The notes below the pieces were generated by a model. The model made no database searches, was not told the DNA's origin, and was given only the letters and a program-made list of their open reading frames with translations. A program made the translations under genes and the position numbers. 64,000 nucleotides of DNA. Source: Nocardia fluminea (lineage in GTDB: Bacteria; Actinomycetota; Actinomycetes; Mycobacteriales; Mycobacteriaceae). Below are positions 17,562 through 25,318 of this stretch, one piece after another; within the stretch, counting starts at the first letter, position 1, and the number at the start of each line of letters is the position of its first letter. The stretch is taken from NCBI RefSeq assembly GCF_002846365.1, contig NZ_PJMW01000001.1, positions 496,001 through 560,000 on the forward strand, given 5' to 3'.

Positions 17562-18110
17562 TCAGATGTCGTCGAAGGTGACCTCGTCACAGCGGAACTC
17601 TTGATCGGTGATCGGACCCACGAGGACGACAAAGTCCGGCAGCGCATCCGTGGCCGCTTTGCCGTCATCCAGCAACATTCCGGGCTCCTTTTCCCAGTCC
17701 AGCATGTGCACAGTCGCGGCGTACTCCCCCGCGGGCAGTGTGAACGCCTGGGGTGGTTCTTCGTCCGCGTACTTGCCGATGTACTCCACGCCGGTCACGT
17801 GCACAGTCCCGTTCGACCGGAACAGATAAGGCTCGGATTCCATCTCGCGGTAGGCGGCTTCCCGCTCGTTCAACTCGGGAGCTGCCGCCGCTGAAAAGCG
17901 GACATGCACTCCGAAACGTCCGTCGCACAAGATATTCAGGGGAACGAGGTGGCCTTCGGCCAGGTGCCCCGCTTCATCGGGCTCGATCAACTCCTCTTCC
18001 CAGATCGCCTGATCGGTCATATGGGCGAAGGAAGCGGCATCCCATAGCGCGACCCACCCACTGCCGGTCGCGGCGACAGCGCTGAACTCGATGGCGGAAG
18101 TTGTTGTCAT
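17562..18110 (-). CDS. hypothetical protein, 182 residues
   Basis: I do not recognise the family. The protein is acidic, with no membrane segment or signal peptide and with many aromatic residues in short beta-like stretches (EPYLFRSNGTVHVTGVEYIG, AGEYAATVHMLDWE). The composition and a start on TTTSAIEF suggest a soluble beta-rich protein, perhaps an immunity-like or DUF6386-like protein; this is a guess. Base composition appears somewhat lower in GC than the neighbours. There is no clear ribosome site. It is flanked by genes on the same strand with gaps of about 86 and 168 bases. Confidence 0.7.
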   Translation of the reverse strand: MTTTSAIEFSAVAATGSGWVALWDAASFAHMTDQAIWEEELIEPDEAGHLAEGHLVPLNILCDGRFGVHVRFSAAAAPELNEREAAYREMESEPYLFRSNGTVHVTGVEYIGKYADEEPPQAFTLPAGEYAATVHMLDWEKEPGMLLDDGKAATDALPDFVVLVGPITDQEFRCDEVTFDDI

Positions 18111-18196
18111 GCAAGTATTTCAGCAGAGGGCACCGACACCGTCGTCGATCACCTATTTCACCTTGCCGCGGAAGTGGTCGGTGCAACCACCGAACT

Positions 18197-19009
18197 CTAG
18201 AGCTGGTCGAGGATTTCCGCGATCTCGTTGGGGTGCAGGCGGATTCCCATGTGGCTGGTGTCGACTGTGTGGATGTCGAAGGGGTTGGCCGGTGTGAGGG
18301 CGTCGGCTTCGGCGATCATCTTGTCTTGCATCTCGGGTGGGATGGCTCGGTCTCGGGACAGGCGGATGTAGGTGCGTGGGATCTTTCCCCAGGTGGCGGC
18401 TTGTACGCGTGAATCGGCTGTGAGCACGAGCGGGGAGTCGGCCGGTTCCAGCAGGTTGAGGCAGGCGCGGAATTGGTTGTCGGTGGCGTCGGCCATCAGA
18501 GCTGACTTGAGTGCTTGGAGTGTGTTCGGGTCAGCCGTACGCCAGTTGACGGGGGCGGCGGCCACGTCGTGATGGCCGAGGGTTGCCAGATAGGCGGCCA
18601 CGCTGGGGAGTTCGACGCAGCACCAGGCGGAGATGTAGACGAGCCGGGCCAGGGAATCGGGGATCGCGTTGCCGACCGCACTGATGGTGGCGCCTCCGCC
18701 GCTGGTCCCCACGAGCACGACGGGCCCGAACACGGCGACTCGGCGAACGATGGCTTCGACGTGGGAAACGTTGTCCTGCAATGTCACCGCGGCTGTCGGC
18801 GCAGGCAGTTCGGTGAGTGCGGTGAGGTCCTGGGGTGCCTGGTAGGACATCGGGAAGTACGCGTCCGGTCCGTGTCCAGGGAGGTCGACGGCGACCGTTC
18901 TGTGTCCGCGCAGTCCGAGTTCACGCAGAAGGGGTGTCCAGTACCCGGCGTTGCCGTGCGCACCGTGCACGAACACGAATGTCGGCCGGCCATCCCACGA
19001 GTTCGGCAA
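18197..19009 (-). CDS. alpha/beta hydrolase (esterase-like), TTG start
   Basis: A 270-residue alpha/beta hydrolase of the group often annotated as salicylate-esterase-like. Visible are the oxyanion motif FVHGAHGNAGYW, the nucleophile in LVGTSGGGATI (GTSGG) and the catalytic His near HTVDTSHMGI. The only start with a good ribosome site is a TTG at 19009, eight bases after GAAGGAGAG; in-frame GTG codons at 19033 and 19042 have none. The homology begins a few residues after this TTG. It is divergent from the LmeA-like gene. Substrate unknown. Confidence 0.8.
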   Translation of the reverse strand: MPNSWDGRPTFVFVHGAHGNAGYWTPLLRELGLRGHRTVAVDLPGHGPDAYFPMSYQAPQDLTALTELPAPTAAVTLQDNVSHVEAIVRRVAVFGPVVLVGTSGGGATISAVGNAIPDSLARLVYISAWCCVELPSVAAYLATLGHHDVAAAPVNWRTADPNTLQALKSALMADATDNQFRACLNLLEPADSPLVLTADSRVQAATWGKIPRTYIRLSRDRAIPPEMQDKMIAEADALTPANPFDIHTVDTSHMGIRLHPNEIAEILDQL

Positions 19010-19015
19010 CGGGCT

Positions 19016-19024
19016 CTCTCCTTC
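19016..19024 (-). promoter_or_regulatory. ribosome binding site deciding a TTG start
   Basis: On the minus strand this reads GAAGGAGAG, with AGGAG eight bases before TTG at 19009. It is the strongest ribosome site in the 5' part of the alpha/beta hydrolase gene and supports the unusual TTG start. Confidence 0.6.
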
Positions 19025-19129
19025 GGCGAACACGGCAGCCACCCACAGTAGCCCGCTGTCCGGCGGGTCGAGAGCGGCATTCGGCGGCGATCCACAGCAT
19101 GATGGTGGGATGGCCGAGATGGTGAATGT

Positions 19130-19825
19130 ATGCGCGCCCTGCTGATTCTGATCGTTGTGCTGGGAATCGGGCTGGTCGTGGGCGATCGGGTCGCGGTGGT
19201 GGTGGCGCAGAACGAGATCGGACGCAAGGTCGCCGCCGAATACACCCTTCCGCAACGTCCGGACGTCGAGATCGCCGGGTTTCCGTTCCTGACCCAAGCG
19301 CTCGACGGCACCTATCGCGACATCGACATCCGGATCGGCGACTGGAGCGGGCAGAATATCTCGGTCCACGACCTCGAGGTGGCGCTGACCGATGTCTCCG
19401 CACCACTGTCCGACCTGATCAACAACCGCACGTCCGATCTCGTCGCGGCTACGGCCACCGCGACCGCGGTGGTCCCCTACGACGTCGTGCTGGGCTTCGC
19501 GCCCGAAGGCGTGGAGTCGATCTCCGACAGCCCCGAAGGGCTGCGCGCTACCGGGACGTTCCCGGTAGCGGGGATCTCGGTGCCGGCGACTGTCTTCGTC
19601 ACCGTGGCACCGACCGAGGCGGGTATCGAGGTCACTCCGGTCTCGGTCCAGGCGGCGGCGGGCGGGCCGACGATCTCCCTGTCTCTGCTGCGCCGATCCC
19701 TGACCTTCGTCGTACCGCTGCAAGCGCTGCCGCTTGGTGCGCGCCTGACCGCCATCGAGCCGGGCGCCGAGGGTCTGCACGTGACCGCGGTTGCCCACGA
19801 CGTGCGCTTCGACGATCTACCGTGA
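19130..19825 (+). CDS. LmeA-family (DUF2993) envelope protein
   Basis: A 231-residue DUF2993/LmeA-like protein. Mycobacterial LmeA binds phospholipid and supports lipomannan mannosyltransferase activity in the envelope. The N-terminus has one hydrophobic signal-anchor (LLILIVVLGIGLVVG) and then the family-typical NEIGRKVAAEYTLPQRPDVEIAGFPFLTQ. The DVEIAGFPFL block and DIDIRIGDW support the family. It is divergent from the alpha/beta hydrolase gene with about 120 bases between. Presence of this family suggests a mycolic-acid-type envelope. Confidence 0.85.
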   Translation: MRALLILIVVLGIGLVVGDRVAVVVAQNEIGRKVAAEYTLPQRPDVEIAGFPFLTQALDGTYRDIDIRIGDWSGQNISVHDLEVALTDVSAPLSDLINNRTSDLVAATATATAVVPYDVVLGFAPEGVESISDSPEGLRATGTFPVAGISVPATVFVTVAPTEAGIEVTPVSVQAAAGGPTISLSLLRRSLTFVVPLQALPLGARLTAIEPGAEGLHVTAVAHDVRFDDLP

Positions 19826-19859
19826 TCGTCGCACCGGCGCGGTAGCTGTGGAAAGGCAG

Positions 19860-20924
19860 TCAGCTATCCGAGTGCCGGTCGGCGACCCGGAGCGGCGCGC
19901 CGACCTGGTGCAGGTGTGTCAGCGCCTCCCGGTACGAGGCGATCAGACCGGTCTCGTGGTAGGGCACGCCGATTTCGGCGCAGTAGTCGCGCACGATCAC
20001 CTGGGCATGACGCAGGTTCGGCGTCGGCATGCTCGGGAACAAGTGGTGTTCGATTTGATAGTTGAGCCCGCCGAGGGCGAGGTCGGTGACCACACCGCCG
20101 CGCACATTACGTGAGGTCAGCACCTGGCGACGGAGGTAGTCGGGCCGGTCGTCACCGGTCAAGGTCGGCATGCCCTTGTGGTTGGGGGCGAAGATGCAGC
20201 CCATGTACAGGCCGAACAGGCCCTGGTGGACGGCGAGGAACACGAGAGCCTTGTCGGCGGGCAGCACCACGAACAGCGCCGTGAGGTAGAGGGCGAAGTG
20301 GCCGAACAGCAGCGCGCCCTCCCATCCGCGGTGTTTGACCGAACGATTGCTGAGCGCACGGACCCCGGCCAGGTGAAGGTTGAGGCCCTCCAGCAACAAC
20401 AAGGGGAAGAACAGGAAGGCCTGCGTCCGTCCGATCAACCGTGGCAGACCGCGGCTCGAGCGTGCCTGCTGTTGGGACCAGACCAGGATGTCGGGCGCGA
20501 CATCGGGGTCGAGCTCCTCGTGGTTCGGATTGGCGTGATGGCGGGTGTGCTTGTCCTGCCACCAGCCGTAGCCGAGGCCGATACCCGCGTTGCCCGCGAT
20601 TCTTCCCACGAGTTCCGTCGGCTGTCGCAGCCGGAAGACCTGACGGTGCGCCACATCGTGCATCACCAGCGCCACCTGGGCGAACGTCACGGCCATGAAC
20701 GCCGCGACCAGCAGGGTCCACCACGAGTCGCCGACGAGGACGAACGCGGCCCAGCCGCCCGCGAACGCGGTCCCGACCAGACTCAGTCGCACGGCGTAAT
20801 AGACAGGGCGCCGGCGCATCAGCCCGGCCTCGGAGATCTTGCGCAGCAGACGGGCGTAATCACCGTCGGCGCCGCGCCGCGGCGACCGTGGAGATGACTC
20901 GGGAACCAGAGCGGGTGTCGTCAT
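19860..20924 (-). CDS. membrane fatty acid desaturase
   Basis: A 354-residue di-iron membrane desaturase. The three histidine boxes are HDVAHRQ, HTRHHAN and QIEHHLFP; the Q-x2-HH form of the third box is found in front-end and acyl-CoA/acyl-lipid desaturases. Four hydrophobic segments are visible. It would introduce a double bond into acyl chains using an electron donor that is not encoded beside it. The ATG at 20924 has GGGAG directly before it, closer than usual. It faces away from the small gene at 21160 across a 235-base gap holding a strong hairpin. Confidence 0.88.
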   Translation of the reverse strand: MTTPALVPESSPRSPRRGADGDYARLLRKISEAGLMRRRPVYYAVRLSLVGTAFAGGWAAFVLVGDSWWTLLVAAFMAVTFAQVALVMHDVAHRQVFRLRQPTELVGRIAGNAGIGLGYGWWQDKHTRHHANPNHEELDPDVAPDILVWSQQQARSSRGLPRLIGRTQAFLFFPLLLLEGLNLHLAGVRALSNRSVKHRGWEGALLFGHFALYLTALFVVLPADKALVFLAVHQGLFGLYMGCIFAPNHKGMPTLTGDDRPDYLRRQVLTSRNVRGGVVTDLALGGLNYQIEHHLFPSMPTPNLRHAQVIVRDYCAEIGVPYHETGLIASYREALTHLHQVGAPLRVADRHSDS

Positions 20925-21039
20925 CTCCCGAAGCTATCGACGGAATTCTCGTCGGCCGTAATCCCTTGGTATGAGATCGAATCGGACTGCGGGGTGATTT
21001 TCCGGACGCGCGCACGAGCCGGGGTGACCGACCACAACG

Positions 21040-21067
21040 TCCGCGCCGTCCGAGCGGACGACGCGGA
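21040..21067. repeat. 13-base GC-rich inverted repeat in a divergent promoter region
   Basis: The arms 21040-21052 and 21055-21067 pair with one mismatch across a two-base loop (core TCCGCG...CGCGGA). No T-run follows on either strand, so it is not a typical terminator. It sits between the desaturase and the divergent small gene and could be an operator or a transcript-end hairpin. The rest of the gap (20925-21159) shows nothing else I can name. Confidence 0.4.
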
Positions 21068-21159
21068 TTCGAGGATTCAACCCTGACGCTCGCGGGTAAA
21101 GAAAGCTCGACACCGTTCGCGAATCCGGCGAACGGGGCGTCCTGACGGGCGTTCACAGG

Positions 21160-21432
21160 GTGGAGAACAGGTTGCTGAAATTGATCGAGCTCATCCGGAG
21201 ACCGGCACAGTCGACGACCCCGGCCGTGCCCCCTACCTCGGCCGGGTCGCTGCGGGCAGGCGACATCGTGCGCACCGCCAAGCGCAGCTACCGGGTGGTC
21301 AGCACCAGTTTCGGCGATGACGCGCGCCGTGCAGGCCGAGTGGTCGCCGACACCGTCGACCTGGTCACCGGACGCCTGCGCGTGCTCGACTTTCCCAGCG
21401 CCGACACGATGGTCACCGTCGAAACGGCCTAG
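21160..21432 (+). CDS. hypothetical protein, 90 residues
   Basis: A small basic-to-neutral protein I do not recognise. The second half (GDIVRTAKRSYRVVSTSFGDDARRAGRVVADTVDLVTGR) looks like a compact beta-barrel, but no family can be named. There is no signal peptide or membrane segment. The GTG at 21160 is the furthest plausible start; ribosome sites are weak. It is followed four bases later by the convergent end of the next gene. Coding status is supported by codon-position GC bias typical of neighbours and by the compact spacing. Confidence 0.55.
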   Translation: MENRLLKLIELIRRPAQSTTPAVPPTSAGSLRAGDIVRTAKRSYRVVSTSFGDDARRAGRVVADTVDLVTGRLRVLDFPSADTMVTVETA

Positions 21433-21436
21433 TCAC

Positions 21437-22054
21437 TCAGACCGGCCGGTGTCGGACATCGGTGGGATACGGCCGTCCGGGAGCGGTGTACGTATTGTCG
21501 GCGGGGACCCCTTCCTCGATCGCGCGACGCTGCTCGACGTCACGCGTGCGTTCGGCGAGGGCGATGTCCCTGGTGCTGAGCACCGACAGGCGGCCCAGCG
21601 AGCTCGCGGCGAAGAACAGGATCAGCGCGCCGAGTCCGTAGAAGAACGACAATTGCAGCAGCGCGCGCTTCAGATCCGAGGTGGCGACCGGTTCGCCGAC
21701 GTCCCCGAGACGCAGCAGGTCGGCCAGGAACGGACCGATCACGAACCACACGCCCGCCGCGACCGACAGCCAGCCACCGAAACTCGCGACCAGGCGGTTT
21801 CGGCTCATCAGCATGAGCAGGCCACCGACGATCGCGACGACGCCCGGCAGGACCTCGAGCCAGCCGCGTGCCGACGTCCAGACCCACGCCTCGTCGGGGG
21901 TGTACGCGAAATCGAAGTACGGCCCGACGAACGGGATGAGTGCGCCCCAGATGCCGAGGAGCAGCACCGCGAGCCCGCCCAGCGCGCCTCGGCTGCGCGC
22001 GACTCGCAACCGTCCGCCGCTCCCGGTCGCGACCTTCTCGTCGTGCTTGACCAT
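21437..22054 (-). CDS. SPW-repeat-like four-helix membrane protein
   Basis: A 205-residue membrane protein with four hydrophobic segments (LGGLAVLLLGIWGALIPF, LEVLPGVVAIVGGLLMLM, GWLSVAAGVWFVIGPFLA, LSFFYGLGALILFFA). Paired W-G...P repeats resemble the SPW/PF03779 family, although the literal S-P-W triplet is absent. A soluble tail of about 45 residues follows. Function is unknown. The ATG at 22054 has GGAGG seven bases upstream. It lies just downstream of, and on the same strand as, the ars genes, but the 75-base gap and different type make co-function doubtful. Confidence 0.75.
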   Translation of the reverse strand: MVKHDEKVATGSGGRLRVARSRGALGGLAVLLLGIWGALIPFVGPYFDFAYTPDEAWVWTSARGWLEVLPGVVAIVGGLLMLMSRNRLVASFGGWLSVAAGVWFVIGPFLADLLRLGDVGEPVATSDLKRALLQLSFFYGLGALILFFAASSLGRLSVLSTRDIALAERTRDVEQRRAIEEGVPADNTYTAPGRPYPTDVRHRPV

Positions 22055-22129
22055 GACGCCTCCGATCTTCGAGAACAGAAGTACGGTGCGCTTACCCCGA
22101 CCGGGAGCGACTAAGCACCGGCGCCGAAA

Positions 22130-22543
22130 TCACCGCGTGGTCTGTGGCAGCAACTCCGCGACGAGGGCTTCCACCCGCAACTTGATCTCGTCGCGAATGG
22201 GGCGGACCGCATCGACCCCCTTGCCCGCGGGGTCCTCCAGGACCCAATCGCGGTAACTCACGCCGGGGTACCAGGGACAGGTGTCACCACAGCCCATGGT
22301 GATCACGACATCGGAGGTCTCCACCGCGTGGTAGGTCAAGATCTTCGGCAACTGGTCGGCGATGTCGATACCGAGTTCGGCCATCGCCGCGATCGCGGAC
22401 GGATTGATCGTCTCGGCGGGCGCGCTACCCGCGGACCGGACCTCGATGGCGTCCCCGGCGAGGTGGGCGAGGAATCCGGCGGCCATCTGAGAGCGTCCGG
22501 CGTTGTGGACGCAGACGAACAACACGCTGGGCTTGGTAGTCAT
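22130..22543 (-). CDS. arsC: arsenate reductase, LMW-phosphatase type
   Basis: A 137-residue arsenate reductase that converts arsenate to arsenite for export. The phosphatase loop CVHNAGRS (Cys11 to Arg17) is intact, and Cys85 and Cys89 in MGCGDTCPWYPG supply the redox relay. The fold is of the thioredoxin/mycoredoxin-coupled class. It is the last gene of the minus-strand ars operon, 13 bases after acr3, so reduction and efflux are made together. In M. tuberculosis the reductase is fused to the exporter; here they are separate genes. Confidence 0.93.
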   Translation of the reverse strand: MTTKPSVLFVCVHNAGRSQMAAGFLAHLAGDAIEVRSAGSAPAETINPSAIAAMAELGIDIADQLPKILTYHAVETSDVVITMGCGDTCPWYPGVSYRDWVLEDPAGKGVDAVRPIRDEIKLRVEALVAELLPQTTR

Positions 22544-22556
22544 GAAACAGTGCCTT

Positions 22557-23645
22557 TCAGCGGGCCGAGGCCGACGAAGTCTGGATGGTGGGCTCGAACC
22601 GTTTGCGCAGCGCCAGGGACACGTAGACCAACCCGACCAGGACCGGGACCTCGATCAGCGGACCGACGACGCCGGCGAGCGCTTGGCCCGAGGTGGCGCC
22701 GTAGGTGGCGATCGCTACGGCGATGGCCAGTTCGAAGTTGTTGCCCGCGGCGGTGAACGCCAGCGTGGTGGTGCGTTCGTATCCGAGACCGAGCACCGCA
22801 CCCAGGGCGTAGCCGCCGCCCCACATGATCGCGAAGTAGGCCAGCAGCGGGATGGCGATGCGGACGACGTCGAGCGGATGGGAGGTGATCTGGTCGCCTT
22901 GCAGCGCGAACAGGATCACGATGGTGAACAGCAGCCCGTAGAGCGCCCACGGCCCGATCCTGGGCAGGAACGCCGACTCGTACCAGTCGCGGCCTTTCGC
23001 GCGTTCGCCGAGGCGGCGGCTCAGAAACCCGGCCAGTAGGGGGATTCCCAGGAAGATCAGCACCGATTTCGCGATCTGCCATGGGGAGACGTCGATGGTG
23101 GTTTGTTCCAGGCCCAGCCAGCCGGGCAGGACCGCGAGGTAGAACCAGCCCAGGACGGCGAACATGACCACCTGGAAGACCGAGTTGAGCGCGACGAGGA
23201 CGGCGGCGGCTTCGCGGTCGCCGCAGGCCAGGTCGTTCCAGACGATCACCATCGCGATGCAGCGCGCCAGGCCGACGATGATCAGGCCGGTGCGGTACTC
23301 GGGCAGGTCGGGCAGGAAGATCCAGGCCAGGGCGAACATCAGCGCGGGACCGAGCACCCAGTTCAGCACGAGCGAACTGGCCAGCAGTTTGCGGTCGCCG
23401 GTGACGGAGTCGAGGCGGTCGTAGCGGACCTTCGCCAACACCGGATACATCATGATCAGCAGCCCGATCGCGATCGGCAGCGAGATGCCGTCGATCTCCA
23501 CGGCGCTCACCGTGTCGCCCAGGCCCGGAATCAGGCGCCCGAGCAGTAGTCCGGCGGCCATCGCCACGCCGATCCAGACCGGCAGGAACCGGTCCAGTGT
23601 CGAGAGTTTGCCGACGACGGCCGGGTGGTCGGTGGTGGTGCTCAC
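22557..23645 (-). CDS. acr3: ACR3-type arsenite efflux permease
   Basis: A 362-residue, ten-helix arsenite exporter of the ACR3 (BART) family. Conserved blocks include MMYPVLAKVRYD, the Cys-bearing helix GLARCIAMVIVWNDLACGD and FTAAGNNFELAIAVAIA. The GTG start at 23645 overlaps the TGA of arsR by four bases, so translation is coupled to the repressor gene. It exports trivalent arsenic using the proton gradient and acts with the reductase downstream. An open frame upstream of this GTG is the shadow of arsR. Confidence 0.94.
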   Translation of the reverse strand: MSTTTDHPAVVGKLSTLDRFLPVWIGVAMAAGLLLGRLIPGLGDTVSAVEIDGISLPIAIGLLIMMYPVLAKVRYDRLDSVTGDRKLLASSLVLNWVLGPALMFALAWIFLPDLPEYRTGLIIVGLARCIAMVIVWNDLACGDREAAAVLVALNSVFQVVMFAVLGWFYLAVLPGWLGLEQTTIDVSPWQIAKSVLIFLGIPLLAGFLSRRLGERAKGRDWYESAFLPRIGPWALYGLLFTIVILFALQGDQITSHPLDVVRIAIPLLAYFAIMWGGGYALGAVLGLGYERTTTLAFTAAGNNFELAIAVAIATYGATSGQALAGVVGPLIEVPVLVGLVYVSLALRKRFEPTIQTSSASAR

Positions 23646-24013
23646 GCGGTCACCGCTCCGGCCTCGATCGCGAGCACCTCCGACAGCCGTGCCAGCGCGT
23701 GCGGGACAACCCGGTAGTACACCCAGGAGGCGCGGCGTTCGCTGGTGAGCAATCCGGCTTCGCGCAGCACCTTCAGGTGGTGCGAGATGGTCGGCTGGGT
23801 GACGTCGATTCCGGCCGACAGGTCGCACACACAGGCCTCACCACCCGCTCGGGACGCGATCGCCGAGAGCAGCCGCAGCCGCACCGGGTCGGCGAGGGCC
23901 TTGAACAGCACGGCCAGCTCGGCGGCTGTCTCGCCGCTCATCGGCGGGCGGGTGCGGGGTGTGGCCTCACACGAGGGTGAGGCCACACTCAGCGGCAGGT
24001 CTTGATTCGACAT
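23642..24013 (-). CDS. arsR: ArsR-family arsenic-responsive repressor
   Basis: A 123-residue winged-helix repressor. The As(III)-binding CVCDL motif is present (Cys61 and Cys63), and the recognition helix region DVTQPTISHHLKVLREAGLL is typical. It should release its operator when arsenite binds. The start codon itself lies inside the palindrome GACATATGTC, so operator and start overlap; the transcript may be leaderless or very short. The gene is followed by acr3 with a four-base overlap. A further Cys15 sits in the N-terminal extension. Confidence 0.92.
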   Translation of the reverse strand: MSNQDLPLSVASPSCEATPRTRPPMSGETAAELAVLFKALADPVRLRLLSAIASRAGGEACVCDLSAGIDVTQPTISHHLKVLREAGLLTSERRASWVYYRVVPHALARLSEVLAIEAGAVTA

Positions 24014-24042
24014 ATGTCGATATTGATCGATATCGAATCAAG
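24001..24042. promoter_or_regulatory. ArsR operator with nested palindromes over the arsR start
   Basis: Outer arms CTTGATTCGA (24001-24010) and TCGAATCAAG (24033-24042) are perfect inverse repeats. Inside lie the palindrome GACATATGTC (24009-24018) and repeated CGATAT segments. The arsR start codon is within the inner palindrome. The same TCGACATATGTC core recurs at 24669-24680. This is the likely site for ArsR control of arsR-acr3-arsC. Confidence 0.7.
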
Positions 24043-24086
24043 AAAGCAAGCGAACATCGAGTGAACTCGCTCGCTCCCAAGCCGGA

Positions 24087-24605
24087 TCAGGTGCAGCAGC
24101 TCGCGCCGGAGGCGACGGCCTTCGTCTTGGCATCGGTACCACAGCAGGCACCCTCGGCCTCGGCTTCGGCGGCGGTGCCGCAGCAGACGTCGCCCGCCTC
24201 CGCATCGGTGAGGCCGAGTTCTGGTGCGGTGCCGAAGGTTTCGCTGTCGGCCAGCACCGTGTAGACCTCCCACCGCTCGGCGTCCGGACCGGTCACCCAC
24301 ACCTTGTCCTGGGTGGCGAAGCAACACGTGGTCGCGATCTGCTCCTCGGTGAACAGGCCGGCGTCGGAGAGCCGGGCGATCTCGCCGTGGACCTGCTCGG
24401 AGGTTTCGACCTCGACCCCGAGGTGGTTGAGGGACCCACCCTGGCCCGCGTTCTCGATCAGCACGAGCTTGAGCGGGGGCTCGGCGATCGCGAAGTTGGC
24501 GTAGCCGGGCTTGCGCTTGGCGGGCTCGGCGTCGAAGAGGGTGGAGTAGAACCGCACGGCGGTGTCGAGGTCGTCGACATTGAGGGCCAGCTGGATACGA
24601 GACAT
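24087..24605 (-). CDS. arsI: ArsI/CadI-family vicinal-oxygen-chelate metalloprotein with Cys-pair tail
   Basis: A 172-residue protein of the glyoxalase/VOC fold matching CadI and ArsI. ArsI cleaves the C-As bond of trivalent methyl- or aryl-arsenicals; CadI is a cadmium-induced actinobacterial relative. Conserved blocks are MSRIQLALNVDDL, AKRKPGYANFAI, the metal His in LNHLGVEVE and the vicinal pair ATTCCFATQDK (Cys94-Cys95). Beyond the core, a 35-residue tail carries three more Cys pairs (141-142, 154-155, 170-171), suited to binding soft metals. The ATG at 24605 has GGAGG. It heads the minus-strand ars genes and is divergent from the second arsR. Confidence 0.85.
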   Translation of the reverse strand: MSRIQLALNVDDLDTAVRFYSTLFDAEPAKRKPGYANFAIAEPPLKLVLIENAGQGGSLNHLGVEVETSEQVHGEIARLSDAGLFTEEQIATTCCFATQDKVWVTGPDAERWEVYTVLADSETFGTAPELGLTDAEAGDVCCGTAAEAEAEGACCGTDAKTKAVASGASCCT

Positions 24606-24625
24606 GATCGAACCTCCACTTGTGT

Positions 24626-24680
24626 GACATATATCGAAGAACTTACAGTGCCGAGTCTGCTCACCTTTTCGACATATGTC
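24626..24680. promoter_or_regulatory. shared ArsR-type operator sites between arsI and arsR2
   Basis: GACATATGTC at 24671-24680 (within TCGACATATGTCAATA) repeats the core found at the arsR start, and a variant GACATATATCGA lies at 24626-24637. The two sites cover the promoters of the divergent arsI and second arsR genes. Binding is inferred from the repetition. Confidence 0.65.
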
Positions 24681-24704
24681 AATACCGCGGGTAGGGTCGG
24701 TTTC

Positions 24705-25064
24705 ATGCCCAAGGCGCTCCCCATGATCGACATGTCCGCCCCCGTCTGCTGTGCCCCCGTCGCGGCGGGCCCCGTCGACGACGCCGCCGCGCTGGAAGTG
24801 GCGTTGCGGCTCAAGGCGATCGCCGACCCGGCCAGGGTCAAGTTGCTCTCGCTGCTGCTGACGAGCCCGCTCGGCGAGGAGAACGGTGGCGACCTCGCCG
24901 CCACGGTCGGCCTGAGCGAGTCCACGGTCTCGCATCATCTCGGCCAATTACGCAAAGCGGGCCTGGTCGAGTCCGAGCGGCGCGGGATGAACACGATCCA
25001 CCGCGCCCGCCGCGACGCGCTGTCCGCGCTGTGCACGGTCCTGGATCCGAACTGCTGCACCTAG
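24705..25064 (+). CDS. second ArsR-family metalloregulator
   Basis: A 119-residue ArsR/SmtB repressor with the recognition helix VGLSESTVSHHLGQLRKAGLV. It lacks the CVCDL motif of the other ArsR; instead it has Cys15-Cys16 near the N-terminus and Cys117-Cys118 at the very end. This resembles ArsR proteins whose metal site uses terminal cysteines (CadC-like or the Rv2642 type), so it may sense a different metal, such as cadmium or organic arsenicals. It is divergent from arsI and has shared operator motifs upstream. Metal identity is not readable from sequence. Confidence 0.85.
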   Translation: MPKALPMIDMSAPVCCAPVAAGPVDDAAALEVALRLKAIADPARVKLLSLLLTSPLGEENGGDLAATVGLSESTVSHHLGQLRKAGLVESERRGMNTIHRARRDALSALCTVLDPNCCT

Positions 25065-25081
25065 CGCACGACAGCCGTGCT

Positions 25082-25106
25082 GTTTAGGAACTGATTTTCG
25101 CGGTAC
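25082..25106 (+). promoter_or_regulatory. SigF-type promoter-like motif, GTTT-N15-CGGTAC
   Basis: GTTT at 25082-25085 and CGGTAC at 25101-25106, 60 bases before the small gene at 25166. Spacing equals that of the other motifs of this type in 25-40 kb. Confidence 0.5.
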
Positions 25107-25165
25107 GACCACACTGGGCGGTCGCTACGACGGCCACCTGAATCATCCGGCGCCGAAGGAGGACC

Positions 25166-25318
25166 ATGGGTACCCGCGACATCATCGCTCAACTGCGGCA
25201 GGACATCACCACGGCCAGTGACGCAGGGGACGAGAGCACGGCCCGACGCCTCCGCGAGGAACTGTCGAAGGCCCTGGCAGAGTCCGGCGATCGGTCCGCC
25301 GACAGCAATGGCGAATGA
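25166..25318 (+). CDS. small stress-associated protein, 50 residues (DIIAQ family copy 1)
   Basis: A 50-residue acidic protein with no recognised family. The supported evidence is a near-perfect ribosome site (AAGGAGG just before the ATG), an 11-base overlap with cinA, and clear similarity to the 66-residue product of 32006-32206: both contain DIIAQ-x-R-x-DI and then RLR-x-E. The sequence is predicted helical and polar, without membrane segment or Cys. A SigF-type promoter motif lies 60 bases upstream. Function unknown; the paralogy and shared promoter type suggest a general stress role. Confidence 0.72.
   Translation: MGTRDIIAQLRQDITTASDAGDESTARRLREELSKALAESGDRSADSNGE

Noticed and set aside
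17562..18110. Horizontal transfer of the hypothetical gene because of lower GC
   Set aside because: The difference judged by eye is small and there are no mobile-element remnants or repeats at its borders.
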